Of a stretch of DNA of 64,000 bases, positions 43,876 through 53,148 are shown one piece after another. Every line of letters starts with the position of its first letter. Within the stretch, counting starts at the first letter, position 1. Position numbers and translations under genes: made by a program. The stretch spans positions 1 through 64,000 of the forward strand of contig JACOSY010000027.1 of the NCBI GenBank assembly GCA_016178595.1, written 5' to 3'. The notes under the pieces are model-generated. The model saw nothing but the letters and a program-made list of their open reading frames with translations, had not been told where the DNA came from and did not search any database. The DNA is from Ignavibacteria bacterium. Its GTDB lineage: Bacteria > Bacteroidota > Ignavibacteria > UBA10030 > SZUA-254.

Positions 43876-44478
43876 ATGGAAATTACATCTGAACAAGTAA
43901 AACTGCTGCGCGATCGGACCGGCGCAGGCATGATGGACTGCAAGAAAGCGCTTACAGAATCGGGCGGAAACATGGAGAAGGCGGTGGAGTACCTTCGGAA
44001 GAAGGGAGCGGCAACCGCCGAGAAGCGCGCCGATCGTACGACGAATCAGGGCGTCGTCGAAGCCTACATTCATGCCGGCGGACGCATTGGTGCGATGGTC
44101 GAACTCAACTGCGAGACCGACTTCGTTGCGAAGACGGACGATTTCAAGCTGCTTGCGCGCGACATCGCGATGCAAATTGCCGCGATGAATCCGCACTACA
44201 CTGCACGCGAGGACGTTCCGAAGGAAATAGAGGAAAAAGAGCTCGACATCTACCGCACGCAAGCCCGGAACGAGAAGAAGCCCGAGCTGGTTGTCGATCG
44301 CATCGCTACGGGCAGGTTAGAGAAATTCTTCCAGGATGTCTGCTTGCTCGAACAGACGTTCATCAAAGATTCCGGCAAGACGATCAAGGATATTATACTG
44401 GACACGACGTCAAAAACCGGCGAGAAGATTACGATTCGGCGGTTCGAGCGATTCCATCTTGGCGAGAATCATGCCTGA
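43876..44478 (+). CDS. tsf: Elongation factor Ts (200 aa)
   Basis: Nucleotide exchange factor for EF-Tu. [46 protein letters not shown] is the UBA-like N-terminus; [16 protein letters not shown] and [20 protein letters not shown] are core motifs. Compact form (~200 residues) rather than the ~280 of E. coli. The ATG at 43876 ([13 protein letters not shown]) is chosen over the in-frame TTG at 43855. A strong terminator follows. Confidence 0.94.
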   Translation: MEITSEQVKLLRDRTGAGMMDCKKALTESGGNMEKAVEYLRKKGAATAEKRADRTTNQGVVEAYIHAGGRIGAMVELNCETDFVAKTDDFKLLARDIAMQIAAMNPHYTAREDVPKEIEEKELDIYRTQARNEKKPELVVDRIATGRLEKFFQDVCLLEQTFIKDSGKTIKDIILDTTSKTGEKITIRRFERFHLGENHA

Positions 44479-44487
44479 TGGCTTGAG

Positions 44488-44516
44488 AAGGTCTCGCACC
44501 GTGTGAGACCTTTTTA
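44488..44516 (+). terminator. Terminator after tsf
   Basis: AAGGTCTCGCA pairs with TGTGAGACCTT around a short loop, followed by TTTATTTATT. Confidence 0.8.
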
Positions 44517-44587
44517 TTTATTCTTAGAAAACACTTCCTTCGTCGGCAGCTATGAGGAGTTAAGCTATTCGGGTATCTTGACCCCTA

Positions 44588-44650
44588 CTGTCCCGCAAAA
44601 GAGGCGGGACATCTCCCCCTTGGCAAGGGGGAGAAAAAAAGAGGGGGTCG
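44588..44650. repeat. Intergenic hairpin repeats (TCCCGC and CTCCCCC types)
   Basis: GTCCCGC, AAAAGA, GGCGGGAC hairpin, then CTCCCCCTTGGCAAGGGGGAG hairpin, in the tsf-pyrH gap. The second resembles 42402-42455. Confidence 0.55.
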
Positions 44651-44702
44651 CGAAAAAGCCACAACGTTTGTCGATAGTAGTTTACTCACGCATCTGAAAC
44701 CT

Positions 44703-45446
44703 ATGCCAATTCGATACAAACGCATACTCTTGAAGGTGAGCGGCGAAGCGCTCATGGGCGAGAGGACCTACGGCATCGATCCGGAAGTACTCAATCGGTT
44801 TTCCGACGAGATCCATCAAATCCACAAGACGGGTGTCGAGGTGGGAATTGTGATCGGCGGAGGGAATATTTATCGCGGCGTCGAGAATTCTTCCGAAGGA
44901 GTCGACAAAGTAACGGGCGACCAGATGGGTATGCTTGCGACGATCATCAACGGTCTCGCGCTCCAGAGCGCGCTCGAGCATCGTGAAGTGTTCACGCGCC
45001 TTCTCAGTCCGATCACGATGGAAGAGATCGCAGAGCCATTCATTCGTCGTCGCGCGATCCGTCACCTGGAGAAAGGACGTGTCGTGATTTTCGGTGCGGG
45101 AACCGGCAATCCTTATTTCACAACCGATACGGCCGCCGCTCTCCGTGCGATCGAGATCGGAGCGAATGTCATCATCAAGGGCACGCGCGTCGATGGAGTG
45201 TACAACTCCGATCCCGAAAAAAATCCCAGGGCGTTCATGTTCAAGGAAATCTCCTACCAGGAAGTGTTGGAAAAAGACTTGAAGGTTATGGACCTGACGG
45301 CTATTACTCTCTGCAAGGAAAATCAGATGCCGATTATTGTCTTCAACATGAATGAAAGCGGGAACTTGAAGAAGATCGTCATGGGCGAAGCTGTGGGAAC
45401 GGTCGTCTCATCGAAACGCTCGCGGCGTGCCGCAAAACGAACGTAA
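44703..45446 (+). CDS. pyrH: UMP kinase (247 aa)
   Basis: Amino-acid-kinase-fold enzyme making UDP from [24 protein letters not shown] at the start, [13 protein letters not shown] for the phosphate site, [19 protein letters not shown] and [16 protein letters not shown] for nucleotide binding. Length normal apart from a basic C-terminal tail. It lies between tsf and frr, the usual order. Confidence 0.96.
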   Translation: MPIRYKRILLKVSGEALMGERTYGIDPEVLNRFSDEIHQIHKTGVEVGIVIGGGNIYRGVENSSEGVDKVTGDQMGMLATIINGLALQSALEHREVFTRLLSPITMEEIAEPFIRRRAIRHLEKGRVVIFGAGTGNPYFTTDTAAALRAIEIGANVIIKGTRVDGVYNSDPEKNPRAFMFKEISYQEVLEKDLKVMDLTAITLCKENQMPIIVFNMNESGNLKKIVMGEAVGTVVSSKRSRRAAKRT

Positions 45447-45490
45447 GTATTTTGTATCTCATCTTGTCGTAACAATCAAGAAGGAGATCC

Positions 45491-46048
45491 ATGATTAAAG
45501 ACATTCTCAAACAGACAGACGAGAAGATGCACAAGGCGACGGAAGTTGTGCGTCAGGAGCTTGTCAAGATTCGTACAGGCAAGGCGACCACTGCACTTCT
45601 CGATGGCGTCAAAGTGGACTACTATGGCACGCAGACCCCGCTCAATCAAGTCGCGAATGTGAGCGTGTCGGATGTCCATACAATTGCTCTTCAGCCCTGG
45701 GACAAGGGCATGATCCATCCGATCGAGAAAGCGATCCAGGCCGCAAATCTTGGCTTTAATCCTGTTTCTGACGGAACGATGATCCGGGTCCCGATTCCGC
45801 CGCTGAACGAAGAGCGGCGCAAAGAGCTGGTCAAGCTGGTCAAGAAGTTTGCCGAGGATGGCAAGATAGCTGTCCGGAATATTCGGCGCGATGCGATCGA
45901 GCAATTGAAGAAGTCGGAAAAAGCCGAGCATTTCTCCGAGGACGAGCGGAAGCGTGGCGAGACCGAAGTGCAGAAAATGACCGACAAATTTATCAAAGAC
46001 ATCGATAATCTCGTCGTCATGAAAGAAAAAGAAATCATGGAGGTGTAG
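45491..46048 (+). CDS. frr: Ribosome recycling factor (185 aa)
   Basis: Splits post-termination ribosomes with EF-G. Long helical bundle with RTGKATTALLDGVKVDYYGTQTPLNQVANVSV, RVPIPPLNEERRKELVKLVKKFAEDGKIAVRNIRRDA and the C-terminal KDIDNLVVMKEKEIMEV. GAAGGAGAT precedes the ATG. Last of the translation cluster. Confidence 0.96.
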   Translation: MIKDILKQTDEKMHKATEVVRQELVKIRTGKATTALLDGVKVDYYGTQTPLNQVANVSVSDVHTIALQPWDKGMIHPIEKAIQAANLGFNPVSDGTMIRVPIPPLNEERRKELVKLVKKFAEDGKIAVRNIRRDAIEQLKKSEKAEHFSEDERKRGETEVQKMTDKFIKDIDNLVVMKEKEIMEV

Positions 46049-46172
46049 CGTCCGGAAAAGTTGCAGACTTTCTCAGGGGCCGATTCAAACAGCGAATCGG
46101 CTCTTGTGTTTGATGACATGCCGGATAAAATCAACGCAACATTTTCTTGCAGGCATGCGTACATTAGTGTGA

Positions 46173-46904
46173 ATGAAGCCGGAAATGGCAATAGTCATGA
46201 ATGCTGAAACCACAACACAAGTCCATCGCAGGCTGTATAAATCGCGGCGTAACCGCATGATCGACGGCGTGTGCGGCGGTGTTGCCGAGTACTTCGGCAT
46301 CGACCCCACGCTTGTGCGGATTGTGTGGGTATTGATTACGCTGCTCGGCGGCTCGGGCCTCTTTCTGTACATCGCGGCGATGATCATCATGCCTGTCAAT
46401 CCGGAAGATATTGGAGTCCAAGCCGCCGCCGCCCCCCCCGTGTATCGTACCCGATCGGATCAGCGCCGGTTCTGGGGAATTATTCTTGTCCTTATCGGCG
46501 CATTCGTCCTCATGATGAACCTGGGGTGGATCGCTGATATTGGCTGGTGGTCGTTCTCGCACAAGGTCGTCTTTCCACTTCTTCTCATCCTTCTCGGCGG
46601 TGTGCTGCTGTTGACGTACACGCGGCGTGTGCAAGAAGTTCCGCCGCCGGCATCCGGCACTTCGTCGGAAGCCGACTCCCGACCCATTCCGCCAATGCCG
46701 GTAAAAGAATTGCGCCGCTCGATCAAGGACCGGAAACTCTTTGGAGTGTGTGGAGGATTGGGAGAGTACTTCGGACTCGATTCGACCATTGTTAGAATTG
46801 TCTATATCTTTCTCGTGCTCGCTTCCTTCGGCTGGGCCCTGCTGCTGTATATTATTCTTGGCCTTGTGATGCCGGAAGAAAAACCTGTGACAACTTCAAC
46901 GTGA
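46173..46904 (+). CDS. Membrane protein with two PspC domains (243 aa)
   Basis: Two PspC modules frame a central membrane region: RRLYKSRRNRMIDGVCGGVAEYFGIDPTLVRIVWVLITLL (~20-60) and LRRSIKDRKLFGVCGGLGEYFGLDSTIVRIVYIFLVL (~170-215), each followed by a hydrophobic helix. The middle (~95-150) has a LiaI-type two-helix unit (RRFWGIILVLIGAFVLMMNLGW). PspC proteins take part in envelope-stress sensing. The start may be ATG 46173 or 46197. It probably forms an operon with the next gene. Confidence 0.85.
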   Translation: MKPEMAIVMNAETTTQVHRRLYKSRRNRMIDGVCGGVAEYFGIDPTLVRIVWVLITLLGGSGLFLYIAAMIIMPVNPEDIGVQAAAAPPVYRTRSDQRRFWGIILVLIGAFVLMMNLGWIADIGWWSFSHKVVFPLLLILLGGVLLLTYTRRVQEVPPPASGTSSEADSRPIPPMPVKELRRSIKDRKLFGVCGGLGEYFGLDSTIVRIVYIFLVLASFGWALLLYIILGLVMPEEKPVTTST

Positions 46905-46911
46905 GATAACC

Positions 46912-47502
46912 ATGCACATGAATCGAAAGCATTTTCCATGGGTCGGAATCCTCCTGATTATTGCAGGTACGGTTCTCCTCCTCAACAGATTGGATATGAT
47001 CGATGTGAGATTCTCGCAGATCCTCTGGCCGTTCCTTGCACTTCTCGGACTGTTCCAGGTCGGACAAGGTTTCTCGCACAATCGATCCGGCCAGATTTTT
47101 GGCGGGACTGTCTTGTTCCTCTATTCACTCTTCTTCTTTCTTCGAACGACAGACTACGTCGATTTCCACGGCTATATGTTTTTTCCCGCCACATTCATCG
47201 TCATCGGCATTGCGTTCTTCATGGTGTTTCTCAACAACCTTCGAGAATGGCTCTTCCTGATTCCGGCATGTATTCTGATTGGCGTTGGCGCGGTGTTTTT
47301 CTTTTCTGAGATGGGATTTATCGATACCTGGGATGCGTGGCGCGCGGTGCACACATACTGGCCCGTCGCGCTCATCGTGAGTGGCCTCGCCATTATTCTG
47401 CGGCGAAGAAGATCGCAGCAGTCGCCCCCGATGCAACCACCGCCGATGCAACCACCGCCAATGCAACCACCGATTGAACCGGAACAAGCTGCCCAGCAAT
47501 AA
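46912..47502 (+). CDS. LiaI/LiaF-like multi-pass membrane protein (196 aa)
   Basis: Repeated two-helix units of the LiaF-TM type: FPWVGILLIIAGTVLLLNRLDMIDV, ILWPFLALLGLFQVGQGF, and near the end YWPVALIVSGLAIILRRRR. The C-terminal tail is a short repeat of Met-Gln-Pro-Pro-Pro encoded by 12-15-bp tandem DNA units. Likely partner of the PspC protein 8 bases upstream in envelope-stress response; function inferred from family only. Confidence 0.7.
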   Translation: MHMNRKHFPWVGILLIIAGTVLLLNRLDMIDVRFSQILWPFLALLGLFQVGQGFSHNRSGQIFGGTVLFLYSLFFFLRTTDYVDFHGYMFFPATFIVIGIAFFMVFLNNLREWLFLIPACILIGVGAVFFFSEMGFIDTWDAWRAVHTYWPVALIVSGLAIILRRRRSQQSPPMQPPPMQPPPMQPPIEPEQAAQQ

Positions 47503-47514
47503 ACGTTTCGTCGA

Positions 47515-48609
47515 TCAACGTTTCGTCGCAACGATCTCGTCGAGCGCGCGCCGGAGCCGCTGCAATCCTTCCTGAAACACTTCAGTCGACAAACCCAATC
47601 CAATCCGGAAATGCGCGGGCATTTCAAAGAATTTCCCCGGTGCGATCGATGTTTCATATCGCTTCGATAATAGAGAGTACAACGTCCCGACATCTCCGGT
47701 CTTCAGTTTGGGAAAGATGACGGTCCCGTAATCCGGTTTCACGCATTCAATGTCATCCCGAACAGCAAGGAAGCGATTGACGATGCCGTGATTCGCGGTG
47801 AGAAGTGAGCGGGCGGTCGCCGCAATGCGATCAAGATGTTGGAATGCAATCACGCTCAAGCGTTCTGCCGGATGCGCATGATTGACTTCGAACAGATCCT
47901 TCAGCCGCCACATTGCCGTTACCAGCTCCGGCTCTGCGAGCACCCAGCCGCAGCGAAGACCGCTCAATCCGTACACTTTTGTCAGACTGTTCGTGACGAT
48001 GAATTCTTTTCCCAGATGAATTGACGAGCGGGGCGAGAGATCGAATGCTGCGTCGAGATACACCTCATCGACCAAAACATGGGCGCCGACCCGTTGCGCG
48101 ATCCTTCCAATCTCCTTCAATGTCTCTTCATCCGTATGGACGCTGCTCGGGTTGTGAAGATTGGTGAGAACGATAAGGCGGGTGTCCGGAGTGACGAGAG
48201 TGGAAAGCTCCCGCGTGTCGATGCGAAAGCGATTCTCGAACCGACGGTGGAAGCGCCGCACGTTCGCACCGATGTACCGGGCAGTCGAAAGAAGCAGCTC
48301 GTAGGTCGGATGTTCGATGAGTACTTCATCGCCCGGCTCGATGATCGTTGCCATGGCGATGTGATTCGCAAGCGATGTGCCGATCGTTGAAAAGATTTTT
48401 TCCTGGGGAATGCCGTACTTCATACCAATCTCACGCTGGAGCGGCCCGTAGCCATAAAAACCATTTCCTGTGATCTCCAGGTCTTCCAACAAAACCGGCA
48501 GACCCGAAAGCGGATAGTTCGCCAGACCGCTTGAACCCAGATGATATGTTGCGCGTCCTTCCGTCTTTGCCCAGAGCATGAACTCCGAACGTTTCACCCG
48601 CCCGCTCAT
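47515..48609 (-). CDS. PLP-dependent aminotransferase, class I/II (364 aa)
   Basis: Fold-type I aminotransferase: GNGFYGYGPLQREIGMKYGIP, VLIEHPTYELLLSTARYIGANV, NLHNPSSVHTDEETL, VLVDEVYLD and the PLP lysine in TNSLTKVYGLSGLRCGW. Substrate uncertain; similar proteins act on aromatic or branched amino acids or serve as lyases. Start ATG at 48609 overlaps the permease stop (ATGA) and has GGAGGAGGAAAGG before it. The much longer open frame upstream is an artefact inside the permease gene. Coupling suggests use of the imported amino acid. Confidence 0.85.
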   Translation of the reverse strand: MSGRVKRSEFMLWAKTEGRATYHLGSSGLANYPLSGLPVLLEDLEITGNGFYGYGPLQREIGMKYGIPQEKIFSTIGTSLANHIAMATIIEPGDEVLIEHPTYELLLSTARYIGANVRRFHRRFENRFRIDTRELSTLVTPDTRLIVLTNLHNPSSVHTDEETLKEIGRIAQRVGAHVLVDEVYLDAAFDLSPRSSIHLGKEFIVTNSLTKVYGLSGLRCGWVLAEPELVTAMWRLKDLFEVNHAHPAERLSVIAFQHLDRIAATARSLLTANHGIVNRFLAVRDDIECVKPDYGTVIFPKLKTGDVGTLYSLLSKRYETSIAPGKFFEMPAHFRIGLGLSTEVFQEGLQRLRRALDEIVATKR

Positions 48610-49976
48610 CCTTTCCTCCTCCACCAGCGCCAGAAGTAGTAGATGGGAATTCCAGTAATCACAATTCCGATTCCGATCAGAGTGTTGACAGGGTACTTGT
48701 AAATCGTGTTGATGACGATGAAACAGCAGACGGCGATAAAGAGCACTGTAGTTACCGGATGCCCGGGCATGTTGAACCGCTCTTCGTCGGGATTGACGTG
48801 CGACGATCGACGCCGTAAGACAAAAATGCAGCTTGCCGTAAAGCCGAAGAAGATGAAATCGTTCGAGACGACGTAGCTGAGAATTTCCTCGTACGTGCCG
48901 GAAAGCGTAATGGCAATCGCAAGGAGGCCTTGAAGTGCAATCGCAACAACAGGCACGCGCGTTTTTGGATGAAGCCATGCGACGCTCTTGAAGAACAGTC
49001 CGTCCTTTGCCATCGCAAAGTAAACGCGCGGTGCAGTAAGGATCGATTGGCTCAAGAACCCCAGCGTGGAAATCGCGATGCCGACTGCAATGAGAAGCGA
49101 GCCCGTTTTCCCGAACGCCATGTACATGACTTCTGAGGCGGGCGTTTTCGTAACTGCAAGCCCGTCCGCACCGAGCGCCCGGATGCTGACGACGTTCACC
49201 CCGACGTAGAGCGCCACAACGCCGATCACGCCGAACAACAGTCCGCGTGGAAGATTCTTCTGCGGCTCGCGGATTTCTCCTGCAACGAAATTTGCCGTTT
49301 GCCATCCGCCGTAGGCAAACAGCACGGGAACCATCGCAGCGCCGAATGATGTCAGGAGATCGAACGGAGAGTGTGTCTCCGCGACCGGTGCCGACGCGCG
49401 GAATTGGTTATGGTGGATGAAGAAATAGCCGCAGCCGATGAGCGCGAGAACGGCGACGATCTTGATGACCATGAAGATGTTTTGAACGGTGCTTCCCGTT
49501 CTGACGCCGAGACAATTGATAACCGTAAGCATTGTGAGTGCGCCGATTGCGACAACGGTGTCGGAGAGAGGGATGCCGGTCAGTTCGATGAAGTAGCGGC
49601 CGAAGGTGATGGCAACCGCCGCCATGCCGCCGCAGTCGCTCACGAGGAAGAGCGTCCAGCCGAACAGGAACGCGAGGATCGGACTGTACGCTTCCCGGAT
49701 GTAGGCATACTGGCCGCCGACTTCCGGCCTGCGCGCGGCAAGCTCGGCGTAGATGAACGCGCCCAGGAGCGCGATGACTCCGCCGGCAACCCACGCGCCG
49801 AGAATGAGCCACGGCGTGTGCACGTATTGCGCAACGACGTGCGGGTTCATGAAGATGCCGGAGCCGATGATGCCGCCCATAACGATCATCGTCGCATCGA
49901 AGAGGCCGAGCCGGCGGGCAAGCGATACCGGCTGCTGCGTGCCGGATGGAGAAGAGCCGGTGAGTTGTTGTTTCAT
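48606..49976 (-). CDS. APC-superfamily amino-acid permease (456 aa)
   Basis: About 12 membrane helices. The APC signature FDATMIVMGGIIGSGIFMNP starts near residue 25, and the family GGQYAYIREAYSPILAFLFGW and FAYGGWQTANFVAGEIREPQKNLPRG motifs follow. Amino acids are the probable substrate. ATG at 49976 starts MKQQLTG; an upstream ATG would precede the promoter's expected start site. The -10 box ends only about 10 bases before this codon, so the mRNA leader is probably just a few bases. Confidence 0.88.
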   Translation of the reverse strand: MKQQLTGSSPSGTQQPVSLARRLGLFDATMIVMGGIIGSGIFMNPHVVAQYVHTPWLILGAWVAGGVIALLGAFIYAELAARRPEVGGQYAYIREAYSPILAFLFGWTLFLVSDCGGMAAVAITFGRYFIELTGIPLSDTVVAIGALTMLTVINCLGVRTGSTVQNIFMVIKIVAVLALIGCGYFFIHHNQFRASAPVAETHSPFDLLTSFGAAMVPVLFAYGGWQTANFVAGEIREPQKNLPRGLLFGVIGVVALYVGVNVVSIRALGADGLAVTKTPASEVMYMAFGKTGSLLIAVGIAISTLGFLSQSILTAPRVYFAMAKDGLFFKSVAWLHPKTRVPVVAIALQGLLAIAITLSGTYEEILSYVVSNDFIFFGFTASCIFVLRRRSSHVNPDEERFNMPGHPVTTVLFIAVCCFIVINTIYKYPVNTLIGIGIVITGIPIYYFWRWWRRKG

Positions 49977-49986
49977 AACGAATGTG

Positions 49987-50015
49987 AATATAGAGAAAGG
50001 GAGAGGGAAGTGCAA
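49987..50015 (-). promoter_or_regulatory. Promoter of the permease-aminotransferase pair
   Basis: On the minus strand TTGCAC (50015-50010), 17-bp spacer, TATATT (49992-49987). Confidence 0.6.
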
Positions 50016-50072
50016 GAGGGTGGTGTCTCACGGATTTGACCACCCCTGTGGATGCTTGATTAAACAGTTCAC

Positions 50073-50151
50073 GTTCGGTAGGACAGGATTCCTATCCTAT
50101 CCGAACGGTTCTCGAAAACGACGGAGAGTGGACGGGTCGGGAGACCCGTCC
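50073..50151. repeat. Two adjacent hairpins of a GTAGGAC/GACCCGTCC repeat
   Basis: GTTCGGTAGGA with TCCTATCCGAAC (one mismatch) at 50073-50106, and GGACGGGTC with GACCCGTCC around a GGGA loop at 50130-50151. They lie between divergent promoters. Confidence 0.6.
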
Positions 50152-50189
50152 TACCACTTACTAATAGAAAGCGAGACACTGCTTACTTC

Positions 50190-50218
50190 TTGACGTGCGG
50201 TGGAAGGATTCGTACATT
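50190..50218 (+). promoter_or_regulatory. Promoter of a small disrupted gene
   Basis: TTGACG at 50190-50195, 17-bp spacer, TACATT at 50213-50218, followed by GGAGGAA and ATG at 50253. Confidence 0.5.
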
Positions 50219-50252
50219 GGAGCAACTTGATTCTTTGGAGGAACTTATCTGA

Positions 50253-50451
50253 ATGAGAGAATTTCGTTTATCCAACCAACGGTGGACGGATATGCGCATT
50301 GTGTCTATTGACTCAAGTCTGGAAGATAAATGCAGTTGTGTTTCTTGCCAAGGGTGGGTTCAAGTCGAAAGATGCTCCATACGTGGTTCTGGGAGCGACT
50401 GTATCGGGTGGTCTGGCCGGTCTCATCATTGTCAACTATGGATTCCGCTAA
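50253..50451 (+). pseudogene. Small gene with probable frameshift
   Basis: The ATG frame (MREFRLSNQRWTDM) runs to SSLEDK and then becomes Cys/Ser/Gly-rich. From about 50335 another frame reads AVVFLAKGGFKSKDAPYVV and GATVSGGLAGLIIVNYGFR and stops at 50449-50451. This looks like genuine coding with a membrane segment. Removing one T at the join would give a ~65-residue protein. A promoter and ribosome site upstream support a real gene. Not recognised. Confidence 0.35.
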
Positions 50452-50518
50452 GGGATGAAATCAAACAGACGATTTCCCGCTGTAATTTCGAACGAGTATA
50501 TTCCTTTCGTGTATGACG

Positions 50519-51841
50519 TCAATGTGCCGGGAGGAAGATAGTAAACTTCGTTCCATGCCCCGGTTGAGATTCAACAAGGATTTCGCCTCGATGATTCTGT
50601 ATAATTTTCCTGCATATCGGCAGACCAAATCCGTGACCGTTGGGTTTCGTTGTAATCTTCTCGACGAATAACTTTTCCTTAACAACCGGATCAAGCCCCG
50701 GACCATCATCCACAACCAGAATCTTTGCCATGTTGTGAACGAAATCATACTCGGTGGCAATTGTAATCGTCGCGTGATCGCAGGCTTCGATCGCATTATT
50801 TGTAAGATTGAGGAGAACCTGCTGCAATTGATCACTGTTGGCCTCCACAATTGGAAGCTCGTCGTCGCATTTCAAGACGATATTGCCACGGCGATACTTC
50901 GGTAAGTGGTGAATAAACGACACGAATTTTTTCAATTGTTCATTGAGCTGAAGTTCCTGCAATTCGGTTACTGAGCTCCCCGATCGAACAAGAAGATTCT
51001 CAGCAAAACTACCGATTCTCCTGATACTTTCCACGAGGTCATTGAGCAACTTCTCGCTACCGTTCTTGTCATCTCGTTTGAACGCGCGTTGGAAGGATTG
51101 TGCCTGCAAAAGCGAAATGTTCAGGATGTTGTTAAGCTCATGGCTTACCTCTGCAGCCATTTCACCTCTCAGTACCATGCGCTCTGAAGCAATAATATGC
51201 TCATTGGCTTCTTTCAATTCCTCATACGTCCGCTTCAAATCTTCATACAACCGGGCATTGTGGATAGCAATGGCTGCTTGACCGGCAAGTATTTCAAATA
51301 GCCGAAGTATTTCAGCCCGATTGATCGCCTGGATGTAGCGGCTGTCGACATAGATCACTCCGATGGAAGCATCGTGCGTTTTCAACGGTGCACAGAGAAT
51401 CGTTTGCAGTGCAAGATCCACGACACTCCTGCGCTGCTCGAACCGTTCATCGTGAAGAGCATCCTCGACACACATCGATTCGCCCGTTCGAAACACATCT
51501 TCCAAGACGCTGCTACTGATCTGAAAACTCTCCGGATGAATTACCTTCCCTTCCCTATCAAGGCCATTCATATATTGCAGAGCACCTGTTGAGTCCGCAA
51601 GCATAATGAACCCGCGTTCAGCTCGGGTGATCCGGATGGCATGATCGAGCACCAGCGACAGCACATCCGAAAGAACAAGGGAGGTATTGATCTTACGTGT
51701 AATGCTCAATACCATTTCGAGATCCTGAGCGCGGCTACCGTATATTGGGGCTACTGTATCCGCTGACACTCGATGTCCCGAATCGGGTACTTTCTCTATA
51801 TTGACGCTTTGATTCTCGGAGAGTATTTCATTGAGCTTCAT
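50519..51841 (-). CDS. Soluble GAF-domain sensor histidine kinase (440 aa)
   Basis: N-terminal GAF domain (~45-195: DVLSLVLDHAIRITRAERGFIML, APLKTHDASIGVIYVDSR), a coiled coil, then the kinase core. The phospho-acceptor His234 lies in EVSHELNNIL, the N box is NLTNNAIEA, G1 is VVDDGPGLD and G2 HGFGLPIC. No membrane helix, so it senses a cytoplasmic signal. ATG 51841 overlaps the TPR gene's stop. No response regulator gene is adjacent, except that the sigma-54 activator at 53983 has a receiver-like domain and could be its partner. Confidence 0.88.
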   Translation of the reverse strand: MKLNEILSENQSVNIEKVPDSGHRVSADTVAPIYGSRAQDLEMVLSITRKINTSLVLSDVLSLVLDHAIRITRAERGFIMLADSTGALQYMNGLDREGKVIHPESFQISSSVLEDVFRTGESMCVEDALHDERFEQRRSVVDLALQTILCAPLKTHDASIGVIYVDSRYIQAINRAEILRLFEILAGQAAIAIHNARLYEDLKRTYEELKEANEHIIASERMVLRGEMAAEVSHELNNILNISLLQAQSFQRAFKRDDKNGSEKLLNDLVESIRRIGSFAENLLVRSGSSVTELQELQLNEQLKKFVSFIHHLPKYRRGNIVLKCDDELPIVEANSDQLQQVLLNLTNNAIEACDHATITIATEYDFVHNMAKILVVDDGPGLDPVVKEKLFVEKITTKPNGHGFGLPICRKIIQNHRGEILVESQPGHGTKFTIFLPAH

Positions 51842-53106
51842 CAGCTTTCTCCCTTCACGTTTTTCTCCAACAAGTTCAGTTGATGACAAACTTCGTCAAG
51901 TCCTACGAGCACGCCAGCTTTCTCAAAGCACTGTTTTGCCACTCTCAATGCGATGGTTGCGCAAATCCAGCGCTTTCTGTTCTTCTCCATTATCCCAAGT
52001 TCATAATACGTCTCGCCAAGATTTAACAGGCTGTTGTATTCGGTGTTGATCCGAATGCTTGATTGGAAATACGTCGTTGCGGATTCGTACTCCTTCATCT
52101 CGCGGAGGATCATTCCTTTAACTTTGTAGGTATCAGCGATGCTCAACCGATCATCGACAAGCTTAAATTGTCTCAGTGCCTGGTTACAGAGTGCAAGTGC
52201 GAGGGCTAAGTCGTTCTGTTGGAGATATATGTTTGCCTTACCGAGCTGCGCAATTCCTATGAGGCCGGGATTTTTTACAAGCGATGAAAATTCGAGGCTC
52301 CGATCGAACGACCGAAGTGCAGAGAGATAGTTCTTCTTTGACAGATGCGACATTCCAATGTTATGATGTACCTCGGCGATGCGTGTTAATTCACCTGATT
52401 CCTCGAACAATGAGAGCGCGCGTTGGTACAGCGTGAGTGCCTCATTCCAGTTTCCAATAATATTGTGGACAATACCAAGATTCATGAAGATCATTGCCGT
52501 AAGAGGGCGTTGATTCGAACGCTCTGCGCTCCGCAGCGCTTTCGTGAAGGATTCTCTCGCTTCAGTGAGAAATCCTTGTTCGACATAGCTCGTTCCAAGA
52601 ATATTTTCAACCTTCGCGAGAGTTGATACATCACCCGATTTCTCAGAGAGTGCACGACACGTTACTAAATCTCGAGTCGAATCCATCCACTTTCCCTGCC
52701 GACTGTAAATATCCCCACGGTGCAACAATGCTTCGGTAGTAAATCCATCACTCTTGATCTTTTGACCGTACACAATAACTCGACCAAATATCGATTCTGC
52801 ATGATCAAATTCACCATGTGATTTGTAAATACTCCCAATGCCAAGGAGAACCTGAAGATACTCGCTTTCCTTGAGAGTAGATTGACATAGCGTCAGCAAA
52901 TGATCAAGCGATCCGTACTCTTGAGATACAAATTCCTGCTCTGCAGAAACACTTCCGGGCGCACTACCCACAGTCTCAAGAACCCTTCTCTCAGTTCGCT
53001 GTGCATTTTCTTGATCTGCCCGGAATTCCACGATGGCTTTGGGTCCGCAGTACAGTTCAGCGAACTGCAAGATTTCTTTGTAAATCGTTTTATCGTTGCC
53101 GGTCAT
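51841..53106 (-). CDS. TPR-repeat protein (421 aa)
   Basis: At least seven TPR pairs from about residue 80 to 400, for example YLQVLLGIGSIYKSHGEFDHAESIF, AMIFMNLGIVHNIIGNWNEALTLYQRAL, AEVHHNIGMSHLSKKNYLSALRSF and YNSLLNLGETYYELG. The pattern resembles Rap/PlcR-like and LGN-type tandem TPR sensors that bind peptides or partner proteins. No signal peptide. Start-stop overlap with the histidine kinase suggests they work together. The TPR array is similar in style to the C-terminal half of the kinase at 55407. Confidence 0.85.
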   Translation of the reverse strand: MTGNDKTIYKEILQFAELYCGPKAIVEFRADQENAQRTERRVLETVGSAPGSVSAEQEFVSQEYGSLDHLLTLCQSTLKESEYLQVLLGIGSIYKSHGEFDHAESIFGRVIVYGQKIKSDGFTTEALLHRGDIYSRQGKWMDSTRDLVTCRALSEKSGDVSTLAKVENILGTSYVEQGFLTEARESFTKALRSAERSNQRPLTAMIFMNLGIVHNIIGNWNEALTLYQRALSLFEESGELTRIAEVHHNIGMSHLSKKNYLSALRSFDRSLEFSSLVKNPGLIGIAQLGKANIYLQQNDLALALALCNQALRQFKLVDDRLSIADTYKVKGMILREMKEYESATTYFQSSIRINTEYNSLLNLGETYYELGIMEKNRKRWICATIALRVAKQCFEKAGVLVGLDEVCHQLNLLEKNVKGES

Positions 53107-53148
53107 TGTTGCCGAACTGAGAGGTTATAGTCTACGCGTATTGTTTGA

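Noticed and set aside
44503-44697. Open frame after tsf
   Set aside because: It starts inside the tsf terminator and runs through intergenic hairpin repeats.
48610-49305. N-terminal extension of the aminotransferase
   Set aside because: It overlaps the permease on the same strand in another frame and is Arg/Cys/His-rich; ATG 48609 has a strong ribosome site and normal length.
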